A DNA stretch of 64,000 nt from Pseudomonas sp. B28(2017) (GTDB lineage Bacteria > Pseudomonadota > Gammaproteobacteria > Pseudomonadales > Pseudomonadaceae), in NCBI RefSeq assembly GCF_002113025.1, contig NZ_NEJH01000007.1:62001-126000 (forward strand). The letters run 5' to 3'. Every line of letters begins with the position of its first letter. Position 1 is the first letter of the stretch. Below are positions 42,468 to 51,609 of this stretch, one piece after another. The translations under genes were made by a program, and so were the position numbers. The notes below the pieces were generated by a model. The model did no database searches. It saw nothing but the letters and a program-made list of their open reading frames with translations, and was not told where the DNA came from.

Positions 42468-43478
42468 ATGAGCTACCGCACGCTGGGTCATTCGGGTCTA
42501 CAGGTGTCCACCCTGACCCTGGGCACCATGATGTTCGGCGAACAGACCAGCACCGAAGATTCCCTGCGGATCATCGACAAGGCCTGGGACCAGGGCATCA
42601 ACTTCATCGACACCGCCGACGTCTACACCAACGGCCGTTCCGAGGAGATCGTCGGCGAGGCCATCGCCAGCCGCCGCAACGAATGGGTGCTGGCCACCAA
42701 GGTCGGCTTCGGTCCCCTGGACGGTGTCCCCAACCGCAGCGGCCTGAGCCGCAAGCATCTGTTCAACGGCATCGATGCCAGCCTGACGCGCCTGGGCACC
42801 GACTACCTCGACATCTATTACCTGCACCGCGAAGACCACAATACGCCGCTGGATGTCACGGTGTCGGCCATCGGCGATCTGATTCGCCAAGGCAAGATCC
42901 GCTATTGGGGCCTGTCGAACTACCGTGGCTGGCGCATCGCCGAAGTCATCCGCGTGGCCGACAAACTTGGCGTTGACCGGCCGGTGATCAGCCAGCCGCT
43001 ATACAACATCGTCAACCGCCAGGCTGAAACCGAGCAGATCACGGCTGCGCAAGACTACGGTCTCGGCGTGGTGCCCTACAGCCCGCTGGCGCGCGGGGTG
43101 CTCAGCGGCAAATACGCACCGGACGTGAAACCGGACGCCAACAGCCGTGCCGGGCGGGCAGACAAACGCATCCTGGAAACCGAATGGCGCGTCGAGTCCC
43201 TGCGCATCGCCCAGCAAATCCAGCAATACACTCAGGAACGCGGCGTAGGCATCATCGAGTTCGCGATTGCCTGGGTGCTGAACAACAGCGCCGTGACCTC
43301 AGCCATTGTCGGGCCGCGTACCGAAGTGCAGTGGGACGCCTACACTAAGGCGCAGACGGTGAAGATTACGACCGATGACGAGGCGTTCATCGATTCTCTG
43401 GTGACACCAGGGCATGCATCGACACCGGGGTTCAATGACGTGAGCCATTTTGTCTCGGGCCGCAGACCTTTTCTGTAG
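42468..43478 (+). CDS. Aldo/keto reductase (IolS/YajO-like)
   Basis: 336 residues. Catalytic elements: Asp and Tyr in FIDTADVYTNGRSEEIVG, Lys in WVLATKVGFG, His in YYLHREDHNTP; C-terminal segment SAIVGPRTEVQWD. AAGGA precedes the ATG at 42468. The TAG stop is inside a single REP (CTGTAGGAGC), so the REP may set the C-terminus. Physiological substrate unknown. Confidence 0.9.
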   Translation: MSYRTLGHSGLQVSTLTLGTMMFGEQTSTEDSLRIIDKAWDQGINFIDTADVYTNGRSEEIVGEAIASRRNEWVLATKVGFGPLDGVPNRSGLSRKHLFNGIDASLTRLGTDYLDIYYLHREDHNTPLDVTVSAIGDLIRQGKIRYWGLSNYRGWRIAEVIRVADKLGVDRPVISQPLYNIVNRQAETEQITAAQDYGLGVVPYSPLARGVLSGKYAPDVKPDANSRAGRADKRILETEWRVESLRIAQQIQQYTQERGVGIIEFAIAWVLNNSAVTSAIVGPRTEVQWDAYTKAQTVKITTDDEAFIDSLVTPGHASTPGFNDVSHFVSGRRPFL

Positions 43479-43497
43479 GAGCAAGCTCGCTCTACAG
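43475..43497. repeat. Single compact REP at the 3' end of an aldo/keto reductase gene
   Basis: TGTAGGAGCAAGCTCGCTCT plus ACA folds on itself; it contains the TAG stop of the preceding gene at 43476-43478. Confidence 0.75.
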
Positions 43498-43593
43498 GGT
43501 GGATGTTGCAAATATTGATCAGTTGGTCGGTATTCACCACAAAAACCACGTATCCTCCGCCCCCCGTTTCACGTTCGACCTCGCGAGGACAGC

Positions 43594-44475
43594 TTGTCTA
43601 AAGGTATCGCTCTATCGGTAACAGCCTCGGTGCTTTTTGCCGTCATGTATTACTACACGTCGCTGCTCACCCCCTTGAGCGGTGTGGAAATCTTCGGTTG
43701 GCGCATGCTGCTGACCGTGCCGTGCATGACCGTGTTCATGGTGTTGTCCGGCGAATGGAAGCGCGTGCTGGAGATCGTTCGGCGGGTCATTGCCAATCCG
43801 AAACTGATGGGCGCGCTGATCGCCTCCTCCGCCCTGCTTGGCGTGCAATTGTGGCTGTTCATGTGGGCGCCACTGAACGGTTACAGCCTGGATGTGTCCC
43901 TCGGTTATTTCCTGCTGCCGCTGACCATGGTCCTGACCGGGCGTATCGCCTATGGCGAACGCCTGTCCTATCTGCAGAAAGTCGCCGTGGTGTTCGCCTG
44001 CCTGGGCGTGATCAACGAGGTGTATCAGGTCGGTGGTTTTTCCTGGGCGACCTTGCTGGTCTGCGTGGGTTATCCGACCTACTTCGTGCTGCGTAAACGG
44101 CTGGCAGCAGACAATCTCGGCGGCTTGTGGCTGGACATGGCGTTGACGCTACCGGTGGCGATCTGGTTCGTTCAGAGCGGCGTACAAGGTTTCGGGGTGT
44201 TTGACCAGCATCCATGGTTGTCGCTGCTGATCCCGATGCTTGGCGTGATCAGCGCGTCGGCGCTGGTGGTCTACATCATTGCCAGCCGCCTGCTGCCGTT
44301 CAGCCTGTTCGGCTTGTTGAGCTACGTCGAACCGGTGTTGCTGCTGGGCGTGGCGCTGTTGTTGGGAGAGAGCATCAAGGCCGGCGAATGGCTGACCTAC
44401 ATCCCGATCTGGATGGCCGTGCTGGTGCTGGTGTTCGAAGGGTTCAAGCATCTGGTCCGGCAACGCAGACCTTAA
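43594..44475 (+). CDS. rarD: RarD-type EamA transporter
   Basis: 293 residues with about ten hydrophobic helices, two EamA repeats. The RarD-like features are TPLSGVEIFGWRMLLTVPCM and LGVQLWLFMWAPLNGYSLDV followed by SLGYFLLPL. TTG at 43594 is the start, with GAGGACAGC just before and no better codon near. RarD relatives include chloramphenicol-sensitivity proteins; the substrate is unknown. It is followed by a REP pair and the convergent hpd gene. Confidence 0.88.
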   Translation: MSKGIALSVTASVLFAVMYYYTSLLTPLSGVEIFGWRMLLTVPCMTVFMVLSGEWKRVLEIVRRVIANPKLMGALIASSALLGVQLWLFMWAPLNGYSLDVSLGYFLLPLTMVLTGRIAYGERLSYLQKVAVVFACLGVINEVYQVGGFSWATLLVCVGYPTYFVLRKRLAADNLGGLWLDMALTLPVAIWFVQSGVQGFGVFDQHPWLSLLIPMLGVISASALVVYIIASRLLPFSLFGLLSYVEPVLLLGVALLLGESIKAGEWLTYIPIWMAVLVLVFEGFKHLVRQRRP

Positions 44476-44497
44476 TCACCGACACAAAACAAATAAA

Positions 44498-44586
44498 TGT
44501 GGGAGCGAGCCTGCTCGCGAAAGCAGTCGATCAGTCAACTCCATGTTGAAGCTGAAGACGCATTCGCGAGCAGGCTCGCTCCCACA
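44498..44586. repeat. REP doublet
   Basis: TGTGGGAGCGAGCCTGCTCG and its inverse enclose a centre with TCAACTCCATGTTGA. It lies between the convergent rarD and hpd genes. Confidence 0.92.
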
Positions 44587-44607
44587 GTTTTTTACAGCGT
44601 CAACAGA

Positions 44608-45684
44608 TTAGTCAGTGGAGAGAACACCACGACGAACCTGGTCACGCTCGATCGATTCGAACAGAGCCTTGAAGTTGCCTTCGCCGAAACCATCGTCGCC
44701 CTTGCGCTGGATGAACTCGAAGAACACCGGCCCCATCAGGGTTTCCGAGAAGATCTGCAGCAACAGGCGCTTGTCGCCCGACTCAGACGAACCATCGAGC
44801 AGGATGCCCCGTGCCTGCAGTTCGCCCACCGGCTCGCCATGGTTCGGCAAACGGCCTTCGAGCATTTCATAGTAGGTGTCTGGCGGCGCGGTCATGAAGC
44901 GCATGCCGATGCTTTTCAGGTGATCCCAGGTCTTCACCAGGTCGTCGGACAGGAAAGCAACGTGCTGGATGCCCTCGCCGTTGAACTGCATCAGGAACTC
45001 TTCGATCTGCCCGGCGCCCTTGGACGACTCTTCGTTCAACGGAATGCGGATCATGCCATCGGGTGCGGTCATGGCCTTGGAGGTCAGGCCGGTGTACTCG
45101 CCCTTGATGTCGAAGTAGCGGATTTCGCGGAAATTGAACAACTTCTCGTAGAAGTTGGCCCAGTAGGCCATGCGACCGCGATACACGTTGTGGGTCAGGT
45201 GATCGATGATCTTCAGGCCAGCACCGACCGGGTGGCGGTCAACGCCTTCGAGGAACACGAAGTCGATGTCATAGATCGAGTTGCCTTCACCGAAACGGTC
45301 GATCAGGTACAGCGGCGCCCCCCCGATGCCTTTGATCGCCGGCAGGTTCAGTTCCATCGGACCGGTTTCAATGTGGATCGGCTGGGCGCCGAGTTCCAGG
45401 GCGCGCTTGTAGGCTTTTTGCGAATCCTTGACGCGAAACGCCATGCCGCACACCGACGGACCGTGCTCGGCCGCGAAGTACGAGGCCACGCTGTGGGGTT
45501 CATTGTTGAGGATCAGGTTGATCGCGCCCTGGCGATACAGGTGCACGTCCTTGGAACGGTGGGTCGCCACCTTGGTGAAGCCCATGATCTCGAAGATCGG
45601 CTCCAGGGTATTGGGGGTCGGCGATGCGAACTCGATGAATTCAAAGCCCATCAGGCCCATTGGGTTTTCGTATAAATCTGCCAT
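44608..45684 (-). CDS. hpd: 4-hydroxyphenylpyruvate dioxygenase
   Basis: 358 residues, Fe(II)-dependent VOC-fold enzyme converting 4-hydroxyphenylpyruvate to homogentisate in tyrosine catabolism. Iron ligands are visible as His in IDHLTHNVYRG, His in EGIQHVAFLSDD and Glu in MGPVFFEFIQRKGD. The C-terminal helix FGEGNFKALFESIERDQVRR is the usual gate. ATG at 45684. The 263-base region upstream shows no obvious operator. Homogentisate genes are not adjacent. Confidence 0.96.
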   Translation of the reverse strand: MADLYENPMGLMGFEFIEFASPTPNTLEPIFEIMGFTKVATHRSKDVHLYRQGAINLILNNEPHSVASYFAAEHGPSVCGMAFRVKDSQKAYKRALELGAQPIHIETGPMELNLPAIKGIGGAPLYLIDRFGEGNSIYDIDFVFLEGVDRHPVGAGLKIIDHLTHNVYRGRMAYWANFYEKLFNFREIRYFDIKGEYTGLTSKAMTAPDGMIRIPLNEESSKGAGQIEEFLMQFNGEGIQHVAFLSDDLVKTWDHLKSIGMRFMTAPPDTYYEMLEGRLPNHGEPVGELQARGILLDGSSESGDKRLLLQIFSETLMGPVFFEFIQRKGDDGFGEGNFKALFESIERDQVRRGVLSTD

Positions 45685-45947
45685 GGTTGGCGCCTCATCA
45701 TGCTTTTAGAATTAACAGCTGAAATTAACAAATGTCAGTTGCTGGCAATGCTGAGACCGGTGGGTGGCGCACAGGAGATGCCCCGCACACTGCGGGCGAG
45801 AAAATCACCGTAGATCAGTTGGAACCCGAATATCTTCATTATCGACCCAAGGCTCTTGCGGGCGAGGCTTCTGCTGCCAGAAGACGATTATTATTGTATG
45901 CGTAACCTGATTCTACACAGCGTAAATCGATTTGTCCGCCTTCTGTA

Positions 45948-46892
45948 TCAAATCCCCTTTTTCCTTGCCCGCGCAAGGGGTTTATTGCAGAGGAAAATCC
46001 CCGCCAGTATCAGCCCGCCACCCAGGAACATGGCCAGCGTCAGCGGCTCATCCAGCAGCAGCGCGCCCAGGATCACCGCCGTCAACGGGTTCAGGGCAAT
46101 GAACACCCCGGAACGCGTCGCACCGATTTTGCGAATGCCGTCGTAATAGCCAATGTACGCCAACGCCGATCCCAGCACGCCCAGGTACAAAAGACTCAAC
46201 CATTGCTGTACCCCCAGGTGGGCGATCGCGACAACATTAACCTGACCACGGACGATGCAGGTCATCCAGAGCATGGCGGTGCCCAGCAGAATCGAATACG
46301 TCACTGTTTGCACCGGCCCCAGGCTCTGGTTCAGCTCTCTGGAGCACAGCGAGTAGATGCCCCAGCCAAGGACGCAGCCGAAAATCAGCAGATCGCCGAG
46401 CCAGGCGTCGGCTCCACCGGCCAACAATTGCGGGTTGCGACTGACGATCACCAGGCTTGCGCCAGCGATGCAGATCGCAATGCCGACGACTTTCGCCCGG
46501 TTCAAACGCTCCTTGAACAGCAGCCAGGAAGCCAGGCCGATCACGGCCGGGTTCAGTGCCACGATCAAGGATGCCCGTGAAGCGTTGATGTACTGCAAGC
46601 CATAAAAGAAGCACAGGCTGTAAAAAAAGATCCCGAAAAAGCCAAGCAATGACAATTGCAGCCATTGCCGGACGTTGGGCCGGGCCAGCGGTATCCGCGC
46701 CAGGCGCACAAACAGTAGCAACGCCACGCTGGCCAGCAGGAACCGCAGGCTGGCAGCCAGCAGCGGGCTGAGGCTGCCGGCCAGATAGCGTCCGGCAACG
46801 AAGGTGCCACCCCACACCATGGTGACCGCCGCCAGTTTTAGATACACCGGTAGATCCGATGGTTTTGACAGGGTTTGCTCGCAGATCGTCAT
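45948..46892 (-). CDS. EamA-family (DMT) permease
   Basis: 314 residues with ten hydrophobic helices in two EamA halves (VTMVWGGTFVAGRYLAGSL; and ATRSGVFIALNPLTAVILGA near the end). GGAG precedes the ATG at 46892. It is divergent from the LysR gene at 46971 with a 78-base gap, so that regulator probably controls it. Probably an exporter of amino acids or metabolites; substrate unknown. Confidence 0.88.
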   Translation of the reverse strand: MTICEQTLSKPSDLPVYLKLAAVTMVWGGTFVAGRYLAGSLSPLLAASLRFLLASVALLLFVRLARIPLARPNVRQWLQLSLLGFFGIFFYSLCFFYGLQYINASRASLIVALNPAVIGLASWLLFKERLNRAKVVGIAICIAGASLVIVSRNPQLLAGGADAWLGDLLIFGCVLGWGIYSLCSRELNQSLGPVQTVTYSILLGTAMLWMTCIVRGQVNVVAIAHLGVQQWLSLLYLGVLGSALAYIGYYDGIRKIGATRSGVFIALNPLTAVILGALLLDEPLTLAMFLGGGLILAGIFLCNKPLARARKKGI

Positions 46893-46970
46893 AAGACTCC
46901 AGGGCCGGATGTCGGGGAGATGACGTATCATTCCGCTAATACTTGATCATCGTAAAATGAGTAAACACTC

Positions 46971-47852
46971 ATGACCCTCTCTCAACTGGAGATTTTCTCC
47001 ATCGTGGCCGAACTCCACGGCTTCACGGCGGCGGCCAATCGCCTGGGTATTTCCCAATCGGCGGTGTCCCATGCCTTGAAGTCCCTGGAGCAGGAATTGG
47101 GTGTCGAGTTGTTGCGCCGGCATCAATCCCGGGTCGAGCCAAGCGACATTGGCCAGCAGTTGTTGCTGCGCGCCCGAGCGATGCTGGGCCTGGCCAACAC
47201 CCTGCGCCAGGAAGCGGCCGATGCACGGGGCATGAAACGCGGCACGCTGCGTATCGGCTCCTTCGGCCCGACCTCATCGATCAAGTTGCTGCCGTTGATT
47301 CTGCAGCAGTACCGCGCCGCCCATCCCGGCATCGAGGTGCATATCGACGAAGGCCCCGACCGCCAGGTACTCCAGTGGCTGGAGGAACGACGGATCGACA
47401 TCGGCTTTGTGGTGTTGCCCGAGGAGCGTTTCGACACGGTCGCATTGATCGAAGACCAAATGGTCGCACTGCTGCCCGCCAGCCACCCGCTGACGGCTTA
47501 CGACAGCCTGGGCCTGAAGGATCTGTGTCATGCCCCATTTGTGCTGACCGAGGCCGGTTCTTCCGAGCTGGTTTCACGCCTGTTCACCGAGGCCCGACTG
47601 ACGCCCAACATCCGTTATCGCTGCTCGCAGTTGATCAGCACCCTGGATGTTGTCGCGCGTGGCGACGGGGTGACGGTGGTTGCCGAAGGTTCATTGCCCA
47701 ATCAGATTGACAGCCGCTGCGTGAAAAAACCGCTGTCGCCAGCGGTGTTGCGCCAGGTCGGCCTGGCAGTACTCGATCGACGCCAGGCATCACCCGCGAC
47801 GCTGGCCTTTATCAATCTGGCCAAAAGCCTTGACTTCCATTGCGCAGCATAA
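46971..47852 (+). CDS. LysR family transcriptional regulator
   Basis: 293 residues; HTH at residues 3-60 (LSQLEIFSIVAELHGFTAAA, GISQSAVSHALKSLEQELGV) and an effector domain. It is divergent from the EamA permease gene with only 78 bases between, the normal layout for a regulator of an exporter. Effector unknown. Confidence 0.9.
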   Translation: MTLSQLEIFSIVAELHGFTAAANRLGISQSAVSHALKSLEQELGVELLRRHQSRVEPSDIGQQLLLRARAMLGLANTLRQEAADARGMKRGTLRIGSFGPTSSIKLLPLILQQYRAAHPGIEVHIDEGPDRQVLQWLEERRIDIGFVVLPEERFDTVALIEDQMVALLPASHPLTAYDSLGLKDLCHAPFVLTEAGSSELVSRLFTEARLTPNIRYRCSQLISTLDVVARGDGVTVVAEGSLPNQIDSRCVKKPLSPAVLRQVGLAVLDRRQASPATLAFINLAKSLDFHCAA

Positions 47853-47955
47853 CCGCCAAGGGCCAACTATCATGGCCCATACCCGAACTCTTCATGGGAG
47901 GCATATTGCCCCGCCAGCGTTTGAGAGCCCTACTTTTTCGTGACAGGATTCGCGA

Positions 47956-49488
47956 ATGCCACTGAAAGCCAAAACCCGCAGTCGCAGTACAAGAATTGCT
48001 GTCACCCTGATCAGTGGATTGCTCCCGGTGCTTCTGGGGGCTGCCATTCTTTACATGCAAGCAGGGCGTGCGCTCAAACAAGACGCCGAACAAACCGCCG
48101 AAGAAGCGATTCGCCAGTTCGACCTGATGCTTGACAACAACTCCCAGGCCGCTCGCGAACTACTGCCGCTGTCCGGGCAAAGTTGTGCTGACGTCAAACT
48201 GGCCCTGCGCGAACAGGTCACTCGCCGCCCATTCGTGCGCGCGACCAATCTGGTGTGGGACAACAACCTTTATTGCAGCTCTTTGTTCGGCGACTACCAG
48301 GAGAAGGTCAACCCCGGTGACTACACTCAGGGCGCCTTGTGGCTCATGAATGGCAACCTGGTGACACCCGACACCGCCTTGCTGGTGTACCGGCTGAGCG
48401 AAGGGAAAAAAGGCGCGCTGACCACCCTCGATGGTTATCACTTGAGCAACATTCTGCGCTTGATCAGTCGCAAGACCCTGCTGTTGCTGCAGGTTGGCCC
48501 GGACTGGATGTCCGTGGATGGCAAGGTTCACACCGGTGTTGCGCCTGAACTGCCCGTTGCGCCGAGCCGCTTGACCTCCGAGCACTATGCATTTGCCGTG
48601 GAAGCCGGTTTCCCCGAAGGCGAAACCTGGCGTTACATGAGCAGCGAATATCCGCCGCTGTTCAGCCTGCTGATTTTCTTCGGTGTGATTGCCGGGTCAA
48701 TCGGTCATTTCCTGCAAAAACGCTCATCGGCACCCACCCAGGAAATGCAACGGGCACTGGAAGCCGCAGAGTTCATTCCCTATTTCCAGCCCGTGGTGCA
48801 TGGCGAGAGCAAAAGCTGGTCCGGCGCTGAAGTGCTGATGCGCTGGAAGCATCCGAAGGAAGGCCTGGTGCGTCCGGATCTGTTCATCCCGTTTGCCGAG
48901 CACTGCGGGCTGATCGTACCGATGACCCGCTCACTGATGCGACAAACCGCTGCCCTGCTCGCCCCGCAATCCGCCAGATTCAACAAACCGTTTCACATTG
49001 GCATCAACATCACCGCCAGCCATTGCCAGAACCTGGAACTGGTCAAGGATTGTCGCGAGTTTCTCGATGCGTTCGAACCGGGCTCGATCCATCTGGTGCT
49101 GGAACTGACCGAGCGCGAACTGATCGAGCCCACGGCCATCACCCTGCAACTGTTCGAGCAACTTCGCGAACTGGGCGTGAAAATCGCCATCGACGATTTT
49201 GGCACGGGTCACTCGAGCCTTGGCTACCTGCGGCAGTTCAATGTGGACTTCCTGAAAATCGACCAGAGTTTTGTCGCCATGATCGGTATCGACACACTCT
49301 CGAGCCACATCCTCGACAGCATCATCGAACTGGCAGTCAAGCTCGACCTTGCCCTGGTGGCCGAAGGTGTCGAGACCCCTGAGCAGAGTGATTACCTGAG
49401 CGTTCATCAGGTCAACTTCCTGCAAGGTTATCTGTTCGGCAAACCCATGCCCGGCGCGGAATTCATTAGTGCATTAAGCGACCATTAA
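47956..49488 (+). CDS. CSS-motif sensor EAL-domain cyclic-di-GMP phosphodiesterase
   Basis: 510 residues: helix near 13-34, periplasmic CSS domain with Cys77 and the CSS triplet at 107-109 (WDNNLYCSSLFG), second helix near 235-253, then the EAL domain from about 268. The signature is EVL (AEVLMRWKHP), a tolerated variant, and catalytic elements NITASHCQNL, LELTERELIE, DDFGTGHSSLGYL and LALVAEGVET are present, so it is likely active. CSS-EAL proteins are controlled by periplasmic disulfide state. It lies alone; GC-rich core style. Confidence 0.92.
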   Translation: MPLKAKTRSRSTRIAVTLISGLLPVLLGAAILYMQAGRALKQDAEQTAEEAIRQFDLMLDNNSQAARELLPLSGQSCADVKLALREQVTRRPFVRATNLVWDNNLYCSSLFGDYQEKVNPGDYTQGALWLMNGNLVTPDTALLVYRLSEGKKGALTTLDGYHLSNILRLISRKTLLLLQVGPDWMSVDGKVHTGVAPELPVAPSRLTSEHYAFAVEAGFPEGETWRYMSSEYPPLFSLLIFFGVIAGSIGHFLQKRSSAPTQEMQRALEAAEFIPYFQPVVHGESKSWSGAEVLMRWKHPKEGLVRPDLFIPFAEHCGLIVPMTRSLMRQTAALLAPQSARFNKPFHIGINITASHCQNLELVKDCREFLDAFEPGSIHLVLELTERELIEPTAITLQLFEQLRELGVKIAIDDFGTGHSSLGYLRQFNVDFLKIDQSFVAMIGIDTLSSHILDSIIELAVKLDLALVAEGVETPEQSDYLSVHQVNFLQGYLFGKPMPGAEFISALSDH

Positions 49489-49721
49489 CTCGCGAATTTA
49501 ATTGATAAAACAACGTTCACACGCACCAATTTGCATCAAAATACTACTACCCTTACATGAAAAAAAAGACAGGATTTACTCTTGGCCAATTAACTACTAC
49601 AATTTTTCATGCCTGCGCTAAATTGGCAGGTGAGCCACTATCACCGAGTCGCTTCAAGGCTCTTGGCTTATAGCTTTGTTTGCGGTTGGTATCAGCCAAA
49701 CACACTATTGGAGTAAAGATA

Positions 49722-50087
49722 TTGTCCAGACTCGCTGAATTTCGTGCAGCCGAAAAGGCCCTTCAAGAACAGCTCAAGCAGCTGGAATCCCTGAAGAACG
49801 ATGCCGGGCTCAAGAAAGAAATCGAATTCGAAGAGAAGCTCCAGGGCTTGATGAAAACCTATGGCAAGAGCCTGCGCGACATCATCGCCATTCTCGATCC
49901 CAACCCGGCAAAATCCGGCCTGCAGCAGGCAGCAGCACCGAAAACCCGCCGCGCCCGTGTGGTCAAGGTTTATCAGAACCCGCACACCGGCGAGCTTATT
50001 GAAACCAAGGGCGGCAACCACCGCGGCCTGAAAGCCTGGAAAGAACAGTACGGTGCGGCCACCGTTGACTCCTGGCTGCGCGGCTAA
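49722..50087 (+). CDS. MvaT/MvaU-family H-NS-like nucleoid protein
   Basis: 121 residues. N-terminal coiled coil for oligomerisation (LAEFRAAEKALQEQLKQLES), conserved middle LMKTYGKSLRDIIAILDP, and the C-terminal AT-hook-like pinwheel motif YQNPHTGELIETKGGNHRGL. TTG at 49722 is the start, with GGAG upstream. It silences A/T-rich, often acquired DNA. It looks more like P. aeruginosa MvaU than MvaT to me; the symbol is left open. A terminator follows. Confidence 0.93.
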   Translation: MSRLAEFRAAEKALQEQLKQLESLKNDAGLKKEIEFEEKLQGLMKTYGKSLRDIIAILDPNPAKSGLQQAAAPKTRRARVVKVYQNPHTGELIETKGGNHRGLKAWKEQYGAATVDSWLRG

Positions 50088-50100
50088 CTCTCGCGGTGAA

Positions 50101-50128
50101 AAAAAGCCCTGCTTATGCAGGGCTTTTT
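50101..50128. terminator. Bidirectional Rho-independent terminator
   Basis: AAAAAGCCCTGC-TTAT-GCAGGGCTTTTT, a perfect 12-bp stem with T-tract, 13 bases after the MvaT/MvaU-family stop. Confidence 0.93.
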
Positions 50129-50249
50129 CATGGGTTATCTAAATGCCCCGGGCGGGCACCGGACAATTACCTGACTGCCAACAACTTTGTGCTTAATCCA
50201 TTTGGATATCTAAAATTTTCTTCATGCATCGAAAAAGCACTGTCGCCAA

Positions 50250-50768
50250 CTAAAGTTTCAAGCTGTTACGGGCAGCGTCTATTTCTTCCTGGCTCGCCTT
50301 ATAAGCTTCGGCCTGCCCTGCGTAGGAAAGAACATAGGCCTTCTCGGCATCCACCGCGGCCACCAATGTTTGGGAAAGCACGTGCCTGCCGTTTTGCGTG
50401 ACGGTGCAGGTTGTTTCCAGCGCGGCCAATCGACTCAAGGTAGTCGAATGAATTCGCGTGCAGACACTTTGATAGCCGCCCTGAAAGAAGTCTTTTTGAA
50501 CCGACTTGCGCATCTCCAGCAATACGCCTTCGAGGTTTACCTGGTGATCGCCTTGTACCGGACTCATGGTCAGTTCCATCACCATGAGCGGCGATCCATT
50601 CTGATCATTTTTCACCGCCCGCTGGCGACTGACCCCCGACGCCGATTCCGGCACTTCTTCGACCTGCCAGCCTTCCGGCCAAGTCACTACTGGCGCATCG
50701 GCGCGAGCAACGCCTGCCAGCGAAAACATGCTTAGCAGGATGAACAGCACGTTACGGATTCGAATCAT
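50250..50768 (-). CDS. DUF4946-like exported protein
   Basis: 172 residues with a signal peptide (VLFILLSMFSLAGVARADA). The mature part (for example PVVTWPEGWQVEEVPES) resembles DUF4946 proteins of Pseudomonas. Two Cys (SVCTRIHS and ETTCTVTQ) could form a disulfide. The ATG at 50768 starts the signal peptide; a GTG four codons earlier (50780) is possible. Function unknown. Confidence 0.75.
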   Translation of the reverse strand: MIRIRNVLFILLSMFSLAGVARADAPVVTWPEGWQVEEVPESASGVSRQRAVKNDQNGSPLMVMELTMSPVQGDHQVNLEGVLLEMRKSVQKDFFQGGYQSVCTRIHSTTLSRLAALETTCTVTQNGRHVLSQTLVAAVDAEKAYVLSYAGQAEAYKASQEEIDAARNSLKL

Positions 50769-50912
50769 TGCAGTGGGCACTCAAGGATCAAGCCGTAAAG
50801 TCTGGGCCCAGGCCGGCTGTCAGGCAATAGCTGACTGTTTGGGTTTGGTGATGTCCGACCCCTTGCGTATCATTGTCACCATTCGTTAGCCCACATATTT
50901 CCCGGAGGGCCC

Positions 50913-51434
50913 ATGAGCCTGCACGAATTGAACACCTTCCCCGGCGTTACCGCCCAACCGGACGCCGCTACGCAGAAGTTCGTCTTCAACCACACCATGC
51001 TGCGGGTCAAGGACATCACCAAGTCCCTGGACTTCTACACACGTATCCTGGGTTTTACCCTGGTGGAAAAACGCGACTTCCCGGAAGCCGAATTCAGCCT
51101 GTATTTCCTGGCGCTGGTCGACAAAAGCCAGATCCCGGCCGATGCCGCCGCACGCACCGAGTGGATGAAATCGATCCCCGGCATTCTGGAACTGACTCAC
51201 AACCATGGCACAGAGAACGATGCTGATTTCGCCTACCACAATGGCAACACCGACCCGCGCGGTTTCGGCCACATCTGCATCTCGGTACCGGACATCGTCG
51301 CCGCTTGCGAGCGCTTTGAAGCACTGGGCTGCGACTTCCAGAAACGCCTGAGCGATGGTCGCATGAAGAGCCTGGCGTTCATCAAGGACCCGGACGCCTA
51401 CTGGGTCGAGATCATCCAGCCTGCTCCACTCTAA
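50913..51434 (+). CDS. gloA: Glyoxalase I (lactoylglutathione lyase)
   Basis: 173 residues, VOC-fold metalloenzyme that isomerises the methylglyoxal-glutathione hemithioacetal. Metal ligands: His in FNHTMLRVKD, Glu in GILELTHNHG, His in GFGHICISVPD and Glu in YWVEIIQPA. It keeps the longer form with an extended loop (KSQIPADAAARTEWMKSIPG), typical of the Zn-type class. CGGAGGG precedes the ATG. A REP pair and terminator follow. Confidence 0.94.
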   Translation: MSLHELNTFPGVTAQPDAATQKFVFNHTMLRVKDITKSLDFYTRILGFTLVEKRDFPEAEFSLYFLALVDKSQIPADAAARTEWMKSIPGILELTHNHGTENDADFAYHNGNTDPRGFGHICISVPDIVAACERFEALGCDFQKRLSDGRMKSLAFIKDPDAYWVEIIQPAPL

Positions 51435-51452
51435 TATCCACCACACATCCTC

Positions 51453-51541
51453 TGTGAGAGCGAGCCTGCTCGCGAAAGCGCCAGTCCATTCAAAATTGAA
51501 GTGACTGACAATCCGCCTTCGCGAGCAGGCTCGCTCCCACA
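51453..51541. repeat. REP doublet
   Basis: TGTGAGAGCGAGCCTGCTCG and inverse TTCGCGAGCAGGCTCGCTCC, between gloA and its terminator. Confidence 0.9.
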
Positions 51542-51562
51542 TGGGTGATGTTCAGGGCACAA

Positions 51563-51590
51563 AAAACCCCATGATCAATCATGGGGTTTT
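51563..51590. terminator. Bidirectional terminator between gloA and ahpF
   Basis: AAAACCCCATGA and TCATGGGGTTTT form a perfect 12-bp stem with a 4-base loop and T-tracts on both strands. Confidence 0.9.
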
Positions 51591-51609
51591 GTGTTTTCAA
51601 CGCCGGGTT

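Noticed and set aside
39551..44586. Repeated GAGC..GCTC units as a CRISPR array
   Set aside because: They are inverted REP arms scattered between genes, not regularly spaced direct repeats, and there are no cas genes.
44497..45675. Antisense frame opposite hpd (392 codons)
   Set aside because: Shadow of hpd; it begins inside a REP doublet.
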